Below are positions 27,881 to 37,450 of a stretch of DNA of 64,000 nt, piece after piece (position 1 is the first letter of the stretch; each line of letters starts with the position of its first letter). Source of the DNA: PALSA-612 sp963742925 (GTDB lineage Bacteria > Actinomycetota > Thermoleophilia > Gaiellales > Gaiellaceae); assembly GCA_963742925.1 (NCBI GenBank), contig CAVUNV010000004.1:1-64000 (forward strand). Direction: 5' to 3'. Both the position numbers and the translations under genes were made by a program. Under the pieces are notes generated by a model. It ran no database searches and was not told where the DNA came from. It saw only the letters and a list, made by a program, of their open reading frames with translations.

Positions 27881-28852
27881 ATGCACCGATCGAGCACAGC
27901 CATCGTCACCGGGGCCCCGGAGCGGCTCAAGCCCCGGGCGACCACGCTCCACCGGAAGGGCGTCGCCGTCACGTACAAGATCCACGACCGCGTCCTCTCG
28001 AACCGCCGCGCGCGCAATCTGTACAGCGCGCACCGGCCCTCACTGGACACCGTGCAGCGGCGGATCGTGCAGGAGCTCGACACCGACGGCTACTCACTCG
28101 CCGACGTCCACGAGCTGCTCGCCGAAGAGGCCTGGCAGAAGATCAGCGACTACGCCGCGGCGTTCGTCGCCGAGACGGAGGCCGGCCTGGCTCGCGAGGG
28201 CGAAGGCGAGGGCGAGGGTGGGGAGCTCCGCCGGCGCGCGGGCAAGGAGTTCCTCGTCCGCAAGTACGACATGGGCGGCGTGCTCACGCTGAGCGACCCG
28301 TGGCTCGAAGCCTGCCTCTCGCGCCGGCTGATCGACATCGCGAGCACGTACCTCCAGCTGTGGCCGAAGCTCGAGCACCTCGACATGTGGTACTCGCTCC
28401 CCGTCGGGCCCGGCGGCGAGCGTCGCGCGTCGCAGCTCTGGCACCGCGACTACGACGACCGGCACCTGCTCAAGGCATTCCTCTACATGGCCGACGTCGA
28501 CGCCCAGACGGGCCCGTTCGAGTTCGTCCCCGGCAGCCAGCCGGGCGGCGCGTACGGCGGGATCCACCCCTGGGCCCCGATGGTGATCCACCGCATCTCC
28601 GAGAAGGAGCTCGCGAAGCACGTCGCCGCGGAACAGGTCAGGACGTTCACCGCGCCGAAGGGGACGATCATCTTCTGCAACACGGCCGGCCTCCATCGCG
28701 GCGGGTTCGCCGAGGCCAAGCCGCGCGTGCTGTCGACCGTCACCTACTGCTCGCCCGCATCGCTCCACGCACTGACACGGCGCAACTACTCGCTGGCACC
28801 GGGCACCGACACGAGCGGGCTCGACCCGGTCGTCCGCTACGCGCTCAGCTAG
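27881..28852 (+). CDS. Phytanoyl-CoA dioxygenase-like Fe(II)/2-oxoglutarate hydroxylase
   Basis: 323 residues. The facial triad is visible: H188 and D190 in WHRDYDD and H272 in GLHRGG, with the 2-oxoglutarate-binding arginine at R282 (KPRV). The jelly-roll segments EFVPGSQPGG and GTIIFCNT lie between. An acidic-glycine run of GE repeats at about residues 106-115 comes from four near-identical GAGGGC-type hexamers. The family hydroxylates lipids and small molecules. Members in glycan clusters probably oxidise a sugar or attached group. Substrate not determined. Confidence 0.82.
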   Translation: MHRSSTAIVTGAPERLKPRATTLHRKGVAVTYKIHDRVLSNRRARNLYSAHRPSLDTVQRRIVQELDTDGYSLADVHELLAEEAWQKISDYAAAFVAETEAGLAREGEGEGEGGELRRRAGKEFLVRKYDMGGVLTLSDPWLEACLSRRLIDIASTYLQLWPKLEHLDMWYSLPVGPGGERRASQLWHRDYDDRHLLKAFLYMADVDAQTGPFEFVPGSQPGGAYGGIHPWAPMVIHRISEKELAKHVAAEQVRTFTAPKGTIIFCNTAGLHRGGFAEAKPRVLSTVTYCSPASLHALTRRNYSLAPGTDTSGLDPVVRYALS

Positions 28853-28912
28853 GTCCATCGCGTTTGCGCTGCGAGCAGCTACAGCTTTGTACGGGCGAGC
28901 GACGCCACGGCG

Positions 28913-29046
28913 TCAGCGCGAGCGGCGCGACTCGGCCGAGCGTCCGGCGATCAGCTTGGCTAGATACGACCGCAGCAGACGCCAGATCGCGTAGAGCAGA
29001 CCTCCGATGAAGAGCGGGAGGATGACGAGGGAGAAGACGACGCCGC
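28913..29046 (-). pseudogene. C-terminal fragment of a membrane protein
   Basis: In one minus-strand frame, VVFSLVILPLFIGGLLYAIW is followed by RLLRSYLAKLIAGRSAESRRSR and a stop at 28913: one hydrophobic helix with a basic tail. There is an in-frame stop just upstream and no start codon, so only the end of a larger gene remains. Parent family not recognised. Confidence 0.4.
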
Positions 29047-29377
29047 ATCACGCACCGGTCCACGCCCGGCGAACCGATCGCGATGAGCATCCTCGGCGTC
29101 CGGCTCGACGATCTCGTCGAGCACTTCGGCCTCCCGGCGCCGACTCACGCCAAGATCGACACGGACGGTTACGAGCTCGACGTGCTCGGCGGCGCAGAGC
29201 GGATGCTCGACCGGCCGGAGTGGCGGTCGATCATCATCGACCAACCGGGCGGAGACGAGCCGGAACCGGCAGATCAAGGAGCTGCTCGAGGACTCGGGAT
29301 TCGGTACCTGGCGCGAGCACGAGCGGCTCCCGAGCCCGAGCTTTCCGAATCCGGAAGGCCGCTTCTGGCAGATAAAG
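29047..29377 (+). pseudogene. FkbM-type methyltransferase C-terminal fragment
   Basis: GEPIAMSILGVRLDDLVEHFG, then THAKIDTDGYELDVLGGAERML is the FkbM SAM-methyltransferase C-terminal signature (LDDL...KIDVDGYE..VL.GA). After one shift near 29262 it continues RNRQIKELLEDSGFG, TWREHERLPSPSFPNPEGRFWQI. The SAM-binding N-terminal half is missing. It reads without a stop into Asp-box repeats. Confidence 0.7.
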
Positions 29378-29995
29378 ACGCTCGCGATCGACCCGCAGCA
29401 TCCGCAGACTCTGTACGCCGGCGCCTTCAGCGACGTCTTCAAGAGCACGGACGGCGGCGCGACCTGGGCGCCCGTGAACAAGGGGCTCCCGGACCAACCG
29501 AGCATCGCGGCGGTGGCGGTCGACCCCACGAACGCGCAGATCGTCTACGCGGGCGGCGGCGGCGAGGACTCACCCCCATGTTCAAGAGCACCGACGGCGG
29601 AGCGAGCTGGAAGCGGGCGACCGTCGGTCTGAACGGGGCCATGTTCGTCGGATCGCTGGCGATCGACCCGGACAACCCCCGGACGATCTACGCGGGTACA
29701 GCTGCACCTGACGCCTACCGCAGCACCGACGGCGGCGCTACCTGGCACCCGATGCACGTCACCACGAGCGGGGCCGCCGAACCGGTCGTCCTCGACCCGG
29801 ACAACTCACGCGTTCTGTACACGATGAACGAGAACGTCTACGGGCTGTTCGCAGCAACGACGGAGGCACGACCTGGCACCGGCTCGGAGCACAGCCGCAG
29901 GCCGAGATCCTCAGCATCGCCGTCGCCCCGAAGACGCACGTCGTCTACGCCGGCACCCAGGGCGAAGGCGTGTTCAGGCTCAAGCCCCGAGACGC
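29378..29995 (+). pseudogene. Asp-box (BNR/sialidase-type propeller) repeat fragment, frameshifted
   Basis: Four repeats each ending with an Asp-box: FKSTDGGATW, FKSTDGGASW, YRSTDGGATW and a fourth after a shift near 29860 (SNDGGTTW-like). They are preceded by IDPxxPxTLYAG strands. This is a beta-propeller of the sortilin/YCF48/BNR type, with about four blades left and no signal peptide. The end overlaps the convergent GT2 gene. Probably once an extracellular protein. Confidence 0.65.
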
Positions 29996-30805
29996 TAGCC
30001 GCGAGCCCAGCTCACGGAGCCCCTCGACCGCCTCGATGCGGTCGCTCCCCTCCGTCTCCCTGAGCAGCGGAGTGTTCGGCCGGACGGTCGGCTTGCGCGT
30101 CTCATGCCAGAGGTGGAGCAGCGTTCCCTGCGGGCCCGGCCAGCCACAGCGCAGGCCGGCCCGGCGGAGCCGCACCGCCATGTCGACGTCCTCGCCGCCC
30201 CAGCCCGCGAAGCGGGCGTCGTAGCCGTTCACGCGCTCGAAGTCGGCCCGCGAGACGCCGAGCAGGAAGCCGTAGCCGTCCGCGTGCGGGACGAACTCGG
30301 GCAGGCCGGCGCGCCCGGGGCGACGCCGGTCACGAGACGTCAGAGCGCCCATCGGGCCGGCCTGGCCGCGCAGGGCCGTCCACCGCGCGAGCGACCAGCG
30401 CTGGATCGGCAGCTGCTCGGCGAAGACGCGCTCCGTCAGCGCGCGGTCCAGCATGAGCCGCTTGCCGGCCACGAACCAGCCCGGCACGACGGCCCCGCTC
30501 AGGGCGCGCACGAAGTGACGGCGCGGCACGGTGTCCCCGTCGATGAAGACGAGGACGTCGCCGCCGGCGACGCGTGCCCCGAGATTGCGCACCCGGGCGA
30601 GCCGGAAGCCCTCGTCCTCCTGACGCACGTGCTCGACGCGCAGCCGGTCGCGCCACGACTCGACCACAGCCGCCGTCTCCGGCCCCGAGCCGTCGTCGGC
30701 GACGACGACGTCGAAGTCGGCGTCCGACTGGTCGGCGAGTCCGCGCAGCACGGCGTCCAGCGCCTCCGGCCACTCGTACGTGGCGACGACGACGCTGAGG
30801 CTCAT
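29945..30805 (-). CDS. GT2 glycosyltransferase with GT7-like C-terminal half
   Basis: 286 residues. LSVVVATYEWPEALD, VVVADDGSGPET, LVFIDGDTVPRRHF (DxD) and the late RVNGYDARFAGWGGEDVDMAVRL, the WGxEDxD motif of galactosyltransferase/chondroitin-polymerase-type GT-A enzymes. That motif is used in glycosaminoglycan and related polymers to place GalNAc/GlcA/Gal. Start ATG 30805 overlaps the upstream stop (ATGA). Confidence 0.87.
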   Translation of the reverse strand: MSLSVVVATYEWPEALDAVLRGLADQSDADFDVVVADDGSGPETAAVVESWRDRLRVEHVRQEDEGFRLARVRNLGARVAGGDVLVFIDGDTVPRRHFVRALSGAVVPGWFVAGKRLMLDRALTERVFAEQLPIQRWSLARWTALRGQAGPMGALTSRDRRRPGRAGLPEFVPHADGYGFLLGVSRADFERVNGYDARFAGWGGEDVDMAVRLRRAGLRCGWPGPQGTLLHLWHETRKPTVRPNTPLLRETEGSDRIEAVEGLRELGSRLASRGLSLNTPSPWVPA

Positions 30806-31608
30806 GTGCGCCCGGACGCGAGAAACGACGCGGCGTCCTTCGTGACGACCGGGCCCTGCCGGTACTTCTCGAGCTTCCACGACTCCCCGGAGGGGCGCGA
30901 GGTTCCGCGCACCACACGAGCTACGCGCCCGACGAGGTCCCGGCGGTAGGTGTTCGCCTCACCGATGTTCAGGCGCACGTGCTCCCCGTCGGCCGGATCG
31001 AGGCTGGAGCGGCGCAGGAAGCAGGTGTGCAGGCACCGGAACGGGTTCTCGTCCCAGCCGTACCGATCTCCGAGCACGAGCACCGACTCCCAGTTCCAGC
31101 CCTCCCGGAAGACGGGCTCCCCCTCGTGCAGCCGCTCGCGGTAGACGCGGTCCCAGCTCTCGAGCGCGGCGAAGTTGAACAGCTTCGGCCCGGAACGGGC
31201 GGGCGGCGAGAGATACCCGCTGGCCGTCATCGCGTCCACGTCCAGCGCGACGCAGTGGATCATCGCCGGGAAGAGCCGAAAATACTCGTCGTAGCGGCCG
31301 CCTTCGAGCTCCGCGCGCAGACGCTGCAGACCGCCTGGATCGAAGATCTCGTCGCCGTCCGGGCTGAGCACCCAGGTGTCCGTCCCGACGTAGGGCAGCA
31401 CGAGATCGTGCGAGCGCGCGGCGTGCGAGATGCGCACGGCGTCGACGTTGTCGAGCTCGGCCGCGAGGCGGGAGACGATCTTCCACGTGCCGTCCGTGGA
31501 CGCGTGGTCGGCGACGTGGATCCGGTCGCAGAACGCGGCGACGTTCCGGATCACCCGCTCCGCGTAGACGTCCTCGTCGTGGAGGAGGACGATCCCGACT
31601 ACGCGCAC
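30802..31608 (-). CDS. GT2-like glycosyltransferase
   Basis: 268 residues. VVGIVLLHDEDVYAERVIRN, ADHASTDGTWKI and WVLSPDGDEIFDP (DGD metal site) define a GT-A protein of the type that starts with a short LLH-DE loop instead of PxYNE. C-terminal residues are basic and helical. It is coupled to the next GT2 by a 4-base overlap. Specificity unknown. Confidence 0.75.
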   Translation of the reverse strand: MRVVGIVLLHDEDVYAERVIRNVAAFCDRIHVADHASTDGTWKIVSRLAAELDNVDAVRISHAARSHDLVLPYVGTDTWVLSPDGDEIFDPGGLQRLRAELEGGRYDEYFRLFPAMIHCVALDVDAMTASGYLSPPARSGPKLFNFAALESWDRVYRERLHEGEPVFREGWNWESVLVLGDRYGWDENPFRCLHTCFLRRSSLDPADGEHVRLNIGEANTYRRDLVGRVARVVRGTSRPSGESWKLEKYRQGPVVTKDAASFLASGRT

Positions 31609-31627
31609 ACTGCTGGTTCGGCCGCGC

Positions 31628-32808
31628 TCATGGGTGTATGGGGATGGCGAACAGCCGGCGCGCAGAGATGCCGGCCAGCAGGTCCTCGCCCTGCTTGCGG
31701 GCCCGGACGAAGATCGCCACGCTCCGCTCGTGCGGCCCGACCGGGAAGCCGGCCAGCGTCTGGAAGGTCAGGCTCACCGACCCCGTCGGCCCGGTCGGCT
31801 GCTCGGCCGGGATCGACAGTTGACCGAACGGCACCGCGGTCGCGTAGACCAGAGCGCCCTGCACCGACCGGCCGCACGTGTCGGAGACGTGGTAGCGCAC
31901 GACGACGGTCTGGCCGGGCCCACTGCTGAGCGTCGACATGGCCGCCTGCCGGTCGATCACGAGCCGCGCCGGAGCGTTCACCGCTGTCACCTGAACCGCA
32001 CCCTTGCCGGCCGGGCAACCCGCCGAAGACGGAGGTGGCGGGGGTCGCCGGCGGCGGTGGCGGCGTCGACTTCCCGCCCGGGACGAGGGCGGTCTGCGCG
32101 GATTTCACCACGGTCGTCCCTGCCGGGTTCGTCGCCGTCACGCGGAAGCGCAGGGTCGAGCCCATGTCCGCGGCCGCGACGACGTAGGTCGTCGCCGTCG
32201 CGCCGAGCTCCGCGCAGTTGTTCCCGCCGGCGTCGCAGCGGAGCCAGCTGTCCGAGAAGTCGGCCAGGAACTTGCTCGCCCAATCCCCCTCGCCCCCGGT
32301 CAGCGTCTGCCCGACCTGCGCCGTCCCGGCGATCGTCGGCAGTCCGGTATTCGATGGGCCCACCCCCGTTCCGGTGACGACCGAGGTCGCGTTCGAGGTC
32401 TTCGGATTCGGCGACTCCAGTCTTGTTGCCACCGCCGTCGAACGCCTTCACCTGGAGGCGGATGGTGAAGCCGACGTCCTCGCGCGCGAGGGTGTACTGA
32501 TTCGACGAGCCGTCGATGATGCCTTCGCAGTTGCCCGGCGCCCTCGCCGCCGTCCGGCGGACAGCGGCGAAAGTTGTACTTGTAGCTGACGGCGCTCGAG
32601 GGCCCACGTGCCGGCGAGAGCCGGTGAGCGTGTCGCCGACCGCGGTCGAGCCGGAGATCGTCGGCTCTCCCGCGCTCTGCGGCGACTCGGTCCGCGCCGA
32701 TCCCAGGCCCGGCACGAGCAGGGCGATGGCGGTCGCCAGGAGCGCGATCAAGGGCAGGCCGAAACGGACGACCCGCTTGGAACGAACTCGACTGGACAGT
32801 GCCGTCAT
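31628..32808 (-). CDS. Secreted Ig-like repeat protein (paralogue of 1-926), frameshifted
   Basis: ATG 32808 behind AGGAGG (32816-32821). MTALSSRVRSKRVVRFG, then a hydrophobic helix ending PGLGSA; the first repeat (GEPTISGSTAVGDTLTGS) is broken by shifts near 32620 and 32570. A second repeat reads LPTIAGTAQVGQTLTG, WLRCDAGGNNC and MGSTLRFRVTATN. A PPPPP linker leads, after another shift near 32000, to a C-terminal domain (VTAVNAPARLVIDRQ, SGPGQTVVVRYHVSDTCG, RARKQGEDLLAGISARRL). It provides the complete version of the first protein's tail. Function unknown; probably cell-surface. Confidence 0.75.
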
Positions 32809-32982
32809 CGTGAACCTCCTGAGCTTCGAGTTGCGACCCGAGCAGTGGCCCGGGCAGGCGGCCGACATCGCCGCGACCAGACTGTGAGTAAGGGCGAACG
32901 CGTCATCAGAATGCGTCCCTAGAACCCGCGTTTCGACAGGGCGAGTCAGGCGAGGGTAGCAAAGCGCTGCAAATGGAGTGAT

Positions 32983-33340
32983 TCAGGCTGTGTTAATCCG
33001 CTCGGCGAACGTCCAGAGGCGGTTCGCCACGAACATGGCCACGGTCACCGGGGGGATCGCCACCAGATTGGCTACGACCTTGTCCGCTCCTGCGACTTCG
33101 ACGAAGAGCGCCACGAGCAGGGTCGTCGAGCCGGCACCCAGCACCTGCACGACGACGTAGATCACCCGTGCCCGGGTGGAGTCGGGTGCCGCGAACGTCC
33201 AGCGCCGGTTGAACACGTAGCCGTTCACAGCGCCGGCGGCGAACGCGAGCAGGCACAGCGATCACGTACGGCGTTCCGAGGCCGAGCAGGACGCGGTAGA
33301 CGATCAGGTTGATCGCCGTGTTCCCGAGCCCGACGACCAC
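32983..33340 (-). CDS. GtrA-like flippase, one frameshift, start uncertain
   Basis: A small four-helix membrane protein: VVGLGNTAINLIVYRVLLGLG, after a shift near 33255 NGYVFNRRWTF, then VVQVLGAGSTTLLVALFVE and FVANRLWTFAE, all hallmarks of GtrA (two NxxWTF motifs). QFVRF just before the listed start is also typical, so the true start is probably up to 90 bases higher. GtrA proteins are thought to flip a polyprenyl-phosphate-linked sugar. Pairing with the GtrB-like gene next door supports this. Confidence 0.78.
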
Positions 33341-33434
33341 GAACCGGACGAACTGCCGGGACGGATCGTCGCGCCGGAGCAGGCGACTGCGCAGGCGCCC
33401 GGCCAGCCGTGCCCGCGCCTCGCCCGCACGAGGG

Positions 33435-34434
33435 TCAGCAGTCGTAGGCCCGCTCGCGCACTCGGCGGTTGGCCACGACAGCCCGCGGCGGCAGCTCGGG
33501 GGGCTCCGGGAAGTTCTCGAGCTCGCCGATCACGTACAGCGGGCGCTGCTTCACCTCGGCGTGGATGTCGCCGACGTACTCGCCGATCACGCCGAGAACG
33601 ATCAGCTGGATGCCGCCGATGAACGTCGTCACGACGACGATCGACGTCCATCCCGGCACGTTGTAGAAGCCGGTCGCCTTCACGATCAGGCTCCAGATCC
33701 CGAGCGAGAAGCTCACGAAGGAGACGAAGAACTCCAAGGGTGAGCGCGGCGCGGAGCGGCACGGACGAGAAGCTGATCAGGCCGGTCGTGGCGAAGCGCA
33801 GCATCTTCCGGAACGGGTACTTCGTCTCCCCGCCGAAGCGCACGTGCCGCCGGTAGAGGACGCCTGTCTGGTTGAGCCCGATCCAGCTGAACATGCCCCG
33901 AACGAAGCGGTTGCTCTCGCGCATCCGGGCAAACACGTCGAGCACCCGTCGATCGACGAGCCGGAAGTCACCGACGTCGACGGGCACCTTGACCTCGGAG
34001 ATCCGGTTGAAGGCGCGGTAGAAGACCGACGCCGTCGCCCGCTTGAAGCGCATTTCGCCCTCGCGGATGTCGCGAACCGCGTAGACGACGTCGTAGCCCT
34101 CGCGCCAGCGGGCGGCCAGCTCGAGGATCACCTCGGGCGGATCCTGGAGATCGGCGTCCATCACGATCACCGCGTCCCCGGACGCGAAATCGACGCCCGC
34201 GGTCAGCGCGGTCTGGTGACCGAAGTTCCGCGACAGCCTGACCACGCGGAAACGGGGGTCGTTCCGCGCTACGGCGAGCATCAGCTCGTGCGTCCGATCC
34301 ACGCTCCCGTCGTCGACGAGAACGGCCTCCGCGTCGCCGTCCAGCTTGTGCATGACCTCGCCGAGACGGGCGGCCAGCGCCTCGATCACCGCTTCCTCGT
34401 TGTGCGCGGGAACGACGACTGAGTACGTGGGCAC
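33435..34434 (-). CDS. GtrB/DPM-like GT2 with two C-terminal helices, one frameshift
   Basis: SVVVPAHNEEAVIEALA, VLVDDGSVDRTHEL, VIVMDADLQDPPEVI and GDFRLVDRRVLD are classic for polyprenyl-phosphate hexose synthases. HVRFGGETKYPFRKM is the membrane-proximal amphipathic part. After a shift near 33740 come two helices and a cytosolic tail (GEYVGDIHAEVKQRPLYVI). It makes the undecaprenyl-phosphate sugar that GtrA would flip. Length is about 332, family-typical. Confidence 0.87.
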
Positions 34435-34443
34435 GCGGTCAGT

Positions 34444-36514
34444 CTATGACCCGGTTCGGCTCCTTCGACGACGCGCGAGGGCGATGCCGGCCATTGCGAG
34501 AAGCGCAAGGAGAATCGTGGCCCAGGTCACGCCGGTCAGCACGATGCGGGTGGTCGGGTGGTAGCTGATCCGTGCCGCGTCGACATTCGCCGGCAGGTCG
34601 AACCCCGTGAATCCGCCGAAGAGCCGATAGCCGCTCACGGTCTTCCCGCTCGAGAGGCTCGCCTCCCATCCGGGCCTGTAGAGCTGCGAGATCATCAGGA
34701 CGCGGGGCCTCGCCACCCTGGCCAGCTCGACCGAGAGGTCCGTACCGTCCCAGTGCTCACGCAGCACCGCTCCCGGTAGGCGCAGGCCGGCGACGGAAGC
34801 GAAGTCGGCGCAGAGCAGCCCCGCAGTCGAGCACCCCCGGCGGCGGGGCAGCACCCCGACCTGCTTCGCCCGCGGCTCGAGGACGACGGCGTCCGGCCAG
34901 GCTCCGGGATTCCGATAGGCGATGATCGTCGCTCTCGGTCTCTCGAGCTGGAACGTGGCGATGCGGGTCAGCGACGGCGCAACGCGGTCTACCGGGCCTG
35001 CGAGCACGTACCCGACGTTGAGCGCGTCGAGCGTCAGCTGCGAGCGCGACACCCGCGCGTCGCCACGGATCTCTCCTCGGAGATACACGACGGCCGGCGC
35101 GATCTCGTGCATGTCGACACCCTTGAACAATCCGTTCACGAGCCGGAGGCCGTGCAGCGGCCAGCCCTCGAACTTGTAGTCCGCCGCCTTTCGGAACAGG
35201 CGGGCGTCGGCGCCGGGCGCAAGGTAGACCCGTGTCCGGCTGATTCCCGGCTGTCGTTCGAAGAACGCGTAGATCGGCCGGTTCTCGAACGCCCGCTTGA
35301 GCGAATGGCTCGACGGGCTCCCCCGGAGATAGGTCGCCGCCTGGCTCACACCGTCGCGGTAGAACGGGTAATAGCCGGCGGTCAGCACGACGACCTGGAG
35401 GACCGCCGCTGCCACGAGCGCAGGACGCCAGGCGGGAAGGCGCTTCCAGAGCGCCTGCAGCGTCAATCCGGCCAGGAAGACCGCGAAGATCGTGAACGGG
35501 GCGGCGGAGGCGTAGTTCGTGGAGCGGAACGCGGTCCACCCGAGCGGAACGAACCAGAAGACGAACGACACCACGACTCCGGCTCGAAGGCCGTTCGCAA
35601 AGCGGTGCCGCAACGGATAGACGAGGCCGAGCGCGGTGAGCAGGATGAACGGGCCGCCGATGGCAAGCGCCCGCGTGGCGTTGCCGTCGTGGAAGGGCGA
35701 GGTGATCGGATACATGATCAGGCGCCAGACGTTCATCGCCGACCGGCTCCTGGTTGTTCCGGCCCTGGGCTGCGCTCGAGGCCTCGAGAGCGACGTCGAA
35801 GACGTGGCTCGCAGCCGCCAGCACGAGGACGCCCACGCTCAACGCGAGCCATCGCCAGACCCTGTGGACGAGCCGAAACTGTGCTCCGAGGAACGCGAGG
35901 TACGACAGGGCGTAGTCCGGCAGCCATCCTACGTGGCCGTCGAGGATCATGAACGCGGCACAGAGCCCGGCTCCGATCGCGTAGATCGCGCGCGCCGAGC
36001 GACTCCCTGCGTCGAAGAGCTCGAGCAGGAGAAGAAGGAGGAGCGGCCCCAGAGTCCAGTCGACGAGGTTCACGGGCCAGAAGTTCGTCAGCGCCACGAT
36101 CATCATCGAGGAGAGCGCGTACGTGAAGACGCAGAGCCCGGCGATCGCTCGCCGGATGCCGAAGTGGCGCGCCACGAGCCAGACCGAGAGGATTCCGATC
36201 CAGACCTGCAGTTGGTAGAACGCCCCGATTGCGACTCCCAGCGGGAAGATCTCCACCAGCACGGCGAAGGGATGGAAGATCAGGGTCTGGCTGCGCGGCT
36301 CGGGTACGCCAAAGGCGACCCACGGATCCCAGAACGAGTAGTTGCCCGAGAAGATCTGCTTGCTCTGAAAGACCGTCGAGAGGATCTCCTTCGAGAGGTT
36401 CTCGTCGTCGGGCGGCAGCACCAGCCAGGTGGGGATCAGGAGGACGAAGCCGAATCCGAGCAGCAGGAGCGCCGTCACCCAGCGGCGCGAGACGACCCGG
36501 CTCAGACCATCCAT
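34444..36514 (-). CDS. Large polytopic membrane protein (YfhO-like), one frameshift
   Basis: The N-terminal half has about seven helices with FWDPWVAFGVPEPRSQTLIFHP between TM1 and TM2, a loop pattern seen in YfhO/GT-C-like proteins. After a shift near 35740, further helices, then about 300 residues of soluble, beta-rich sequence (LTLDALNVGYVLAGP, LYRPGWEASL, YRLFGGFTGFDLPANV) and one C-terminal helix before RRRRS. Total about 690 residues. YfhO-type proteins glycosylate wall polymers from polyprenyl-phosphate sugars, which suits the neighbouring GtrA/GtrB pair. Confidence 0.7.
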
Positions 36515-37440
36515 CCGTACGCACCGAGGTCGACTCCGGTCAGCTCGGCGGTGCGCCGGTTGCTCTCCACGTAGCGCTCACCCACGGTCTCCTCGACGGT
36601 TCGGCGGAGCTTCGCCTCCTCCCTCGCGACGGTCTGCGGCGGCGCGAGCGTGAGGCGGTCGATCCGCTTCCCGAGCCGCCAGAACGCGGGCGAGGCCAGG
36701 GGCGGCGCCGGATTGAGGTCCGAGCGGACGCCGATCCCGTTCAGCACGCGGCGCGCCGCGATCGACGTCGCGGGCGGCCCCGGATTCGTCTTCGAGTCGA
36801 AGGGCAGGGAGGCGAGCACCTCGCTGCTCAGCGGCCTCCCGGCGAAGCGGGCGATCTCCTCGACGAACGAGGACGGGTCGGCGACGAACTGCTCGTAGGT
36901 CAGCGCGAGCACCGCGTCGGCGCCGAAGAGCCCCCGGTAGTAGGCGAGCAGGTGGTGGTACTCGAAGTGCCGCAGGTCGAACCACGGCACGCGCATGCTC
37001 CTCGAGGTCGGCGGCAGCATGAACTTCGTCACCGGCAGGGCACCGCCCTCGCGCACGTACTGCTTGTAGGTCGAGACGATCATGCTCCGCTGCTCCCGCA
37101 CGACCACGAGCACCCTGGCTCCCGGGAAGACTGCGGCCAGCCGATCGGCGATCTCCTTGCTGTCGTACCCGCCCGAGAACGGATTGCCCGAGAAGCGCTC
37201 GAACGAGACGACCGGAGAGAGACCGTCGTCCTCGATGCGCTGCAGCAGCGGATCGAACTCCGCCCGGCTGCGCTCGGGGTCGAACTCGAACGGACGGGCG
37301 CCGACGAGCCGCCGCACCGGATGGTCCGGGCCCGTCTTGTCCGTCCACCCGAAGCCGGTCTGCGGGTTGCTGAAGAAGAGGAACCGGAGCCAGCGACTGC
37401 CCGTCTTGTGGTAGCCGATGTGAAGGAGGACGGGCGGCAT
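36502..37440 (-). CDS. Sulfotransferase family protein
   Basis: 312 residues. VLLHIGYHKTGSRWLRFLF at 4-22 is the PAPS-binding loop (GxxKTGT-like, with S for T). VLVVVREQRSMIVSTYKQYVREGG matches the second PAPS segment (R-xxxxxxSxY), and LALTYEQFVADPSSFVEEIARF the late helix. Cytosolic. The gene sits directly after the Wzt ATPase (10-base gap), so sulfation and export may be linked. Acceptor unknown. Confidence 0.85.
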   Translation of the reverse strand: MPPVLLHIGYHKTGSRWLRFLFFSNPQTGFGWTDKTGPDHPVRRLVGARPFEFDPERSRAEFDPLLQRIEDDGLSPVVSFERFSGNPFSGGYDSKEIADRLAAVFPGARVLVVVREQRSMIVSTYKQYVREGGALPVTKFMLPPTSRSMRVPWFDLRHFEYHHLLAYYRGLFGADAVLALTYEQFVADPSSFVEEIARFAGRPLSSEVLASLPFDSKTNPGPPATSIAARRVLNGIGVRSDLNPAPPLASPAFWRLGKRIDRLTLAPPQTVAREEAKLRRTVEETVGERYVESNRRTAELTGVDLGAYGWMV

Positions 37441-37450
37441 CGCGAGTCGC

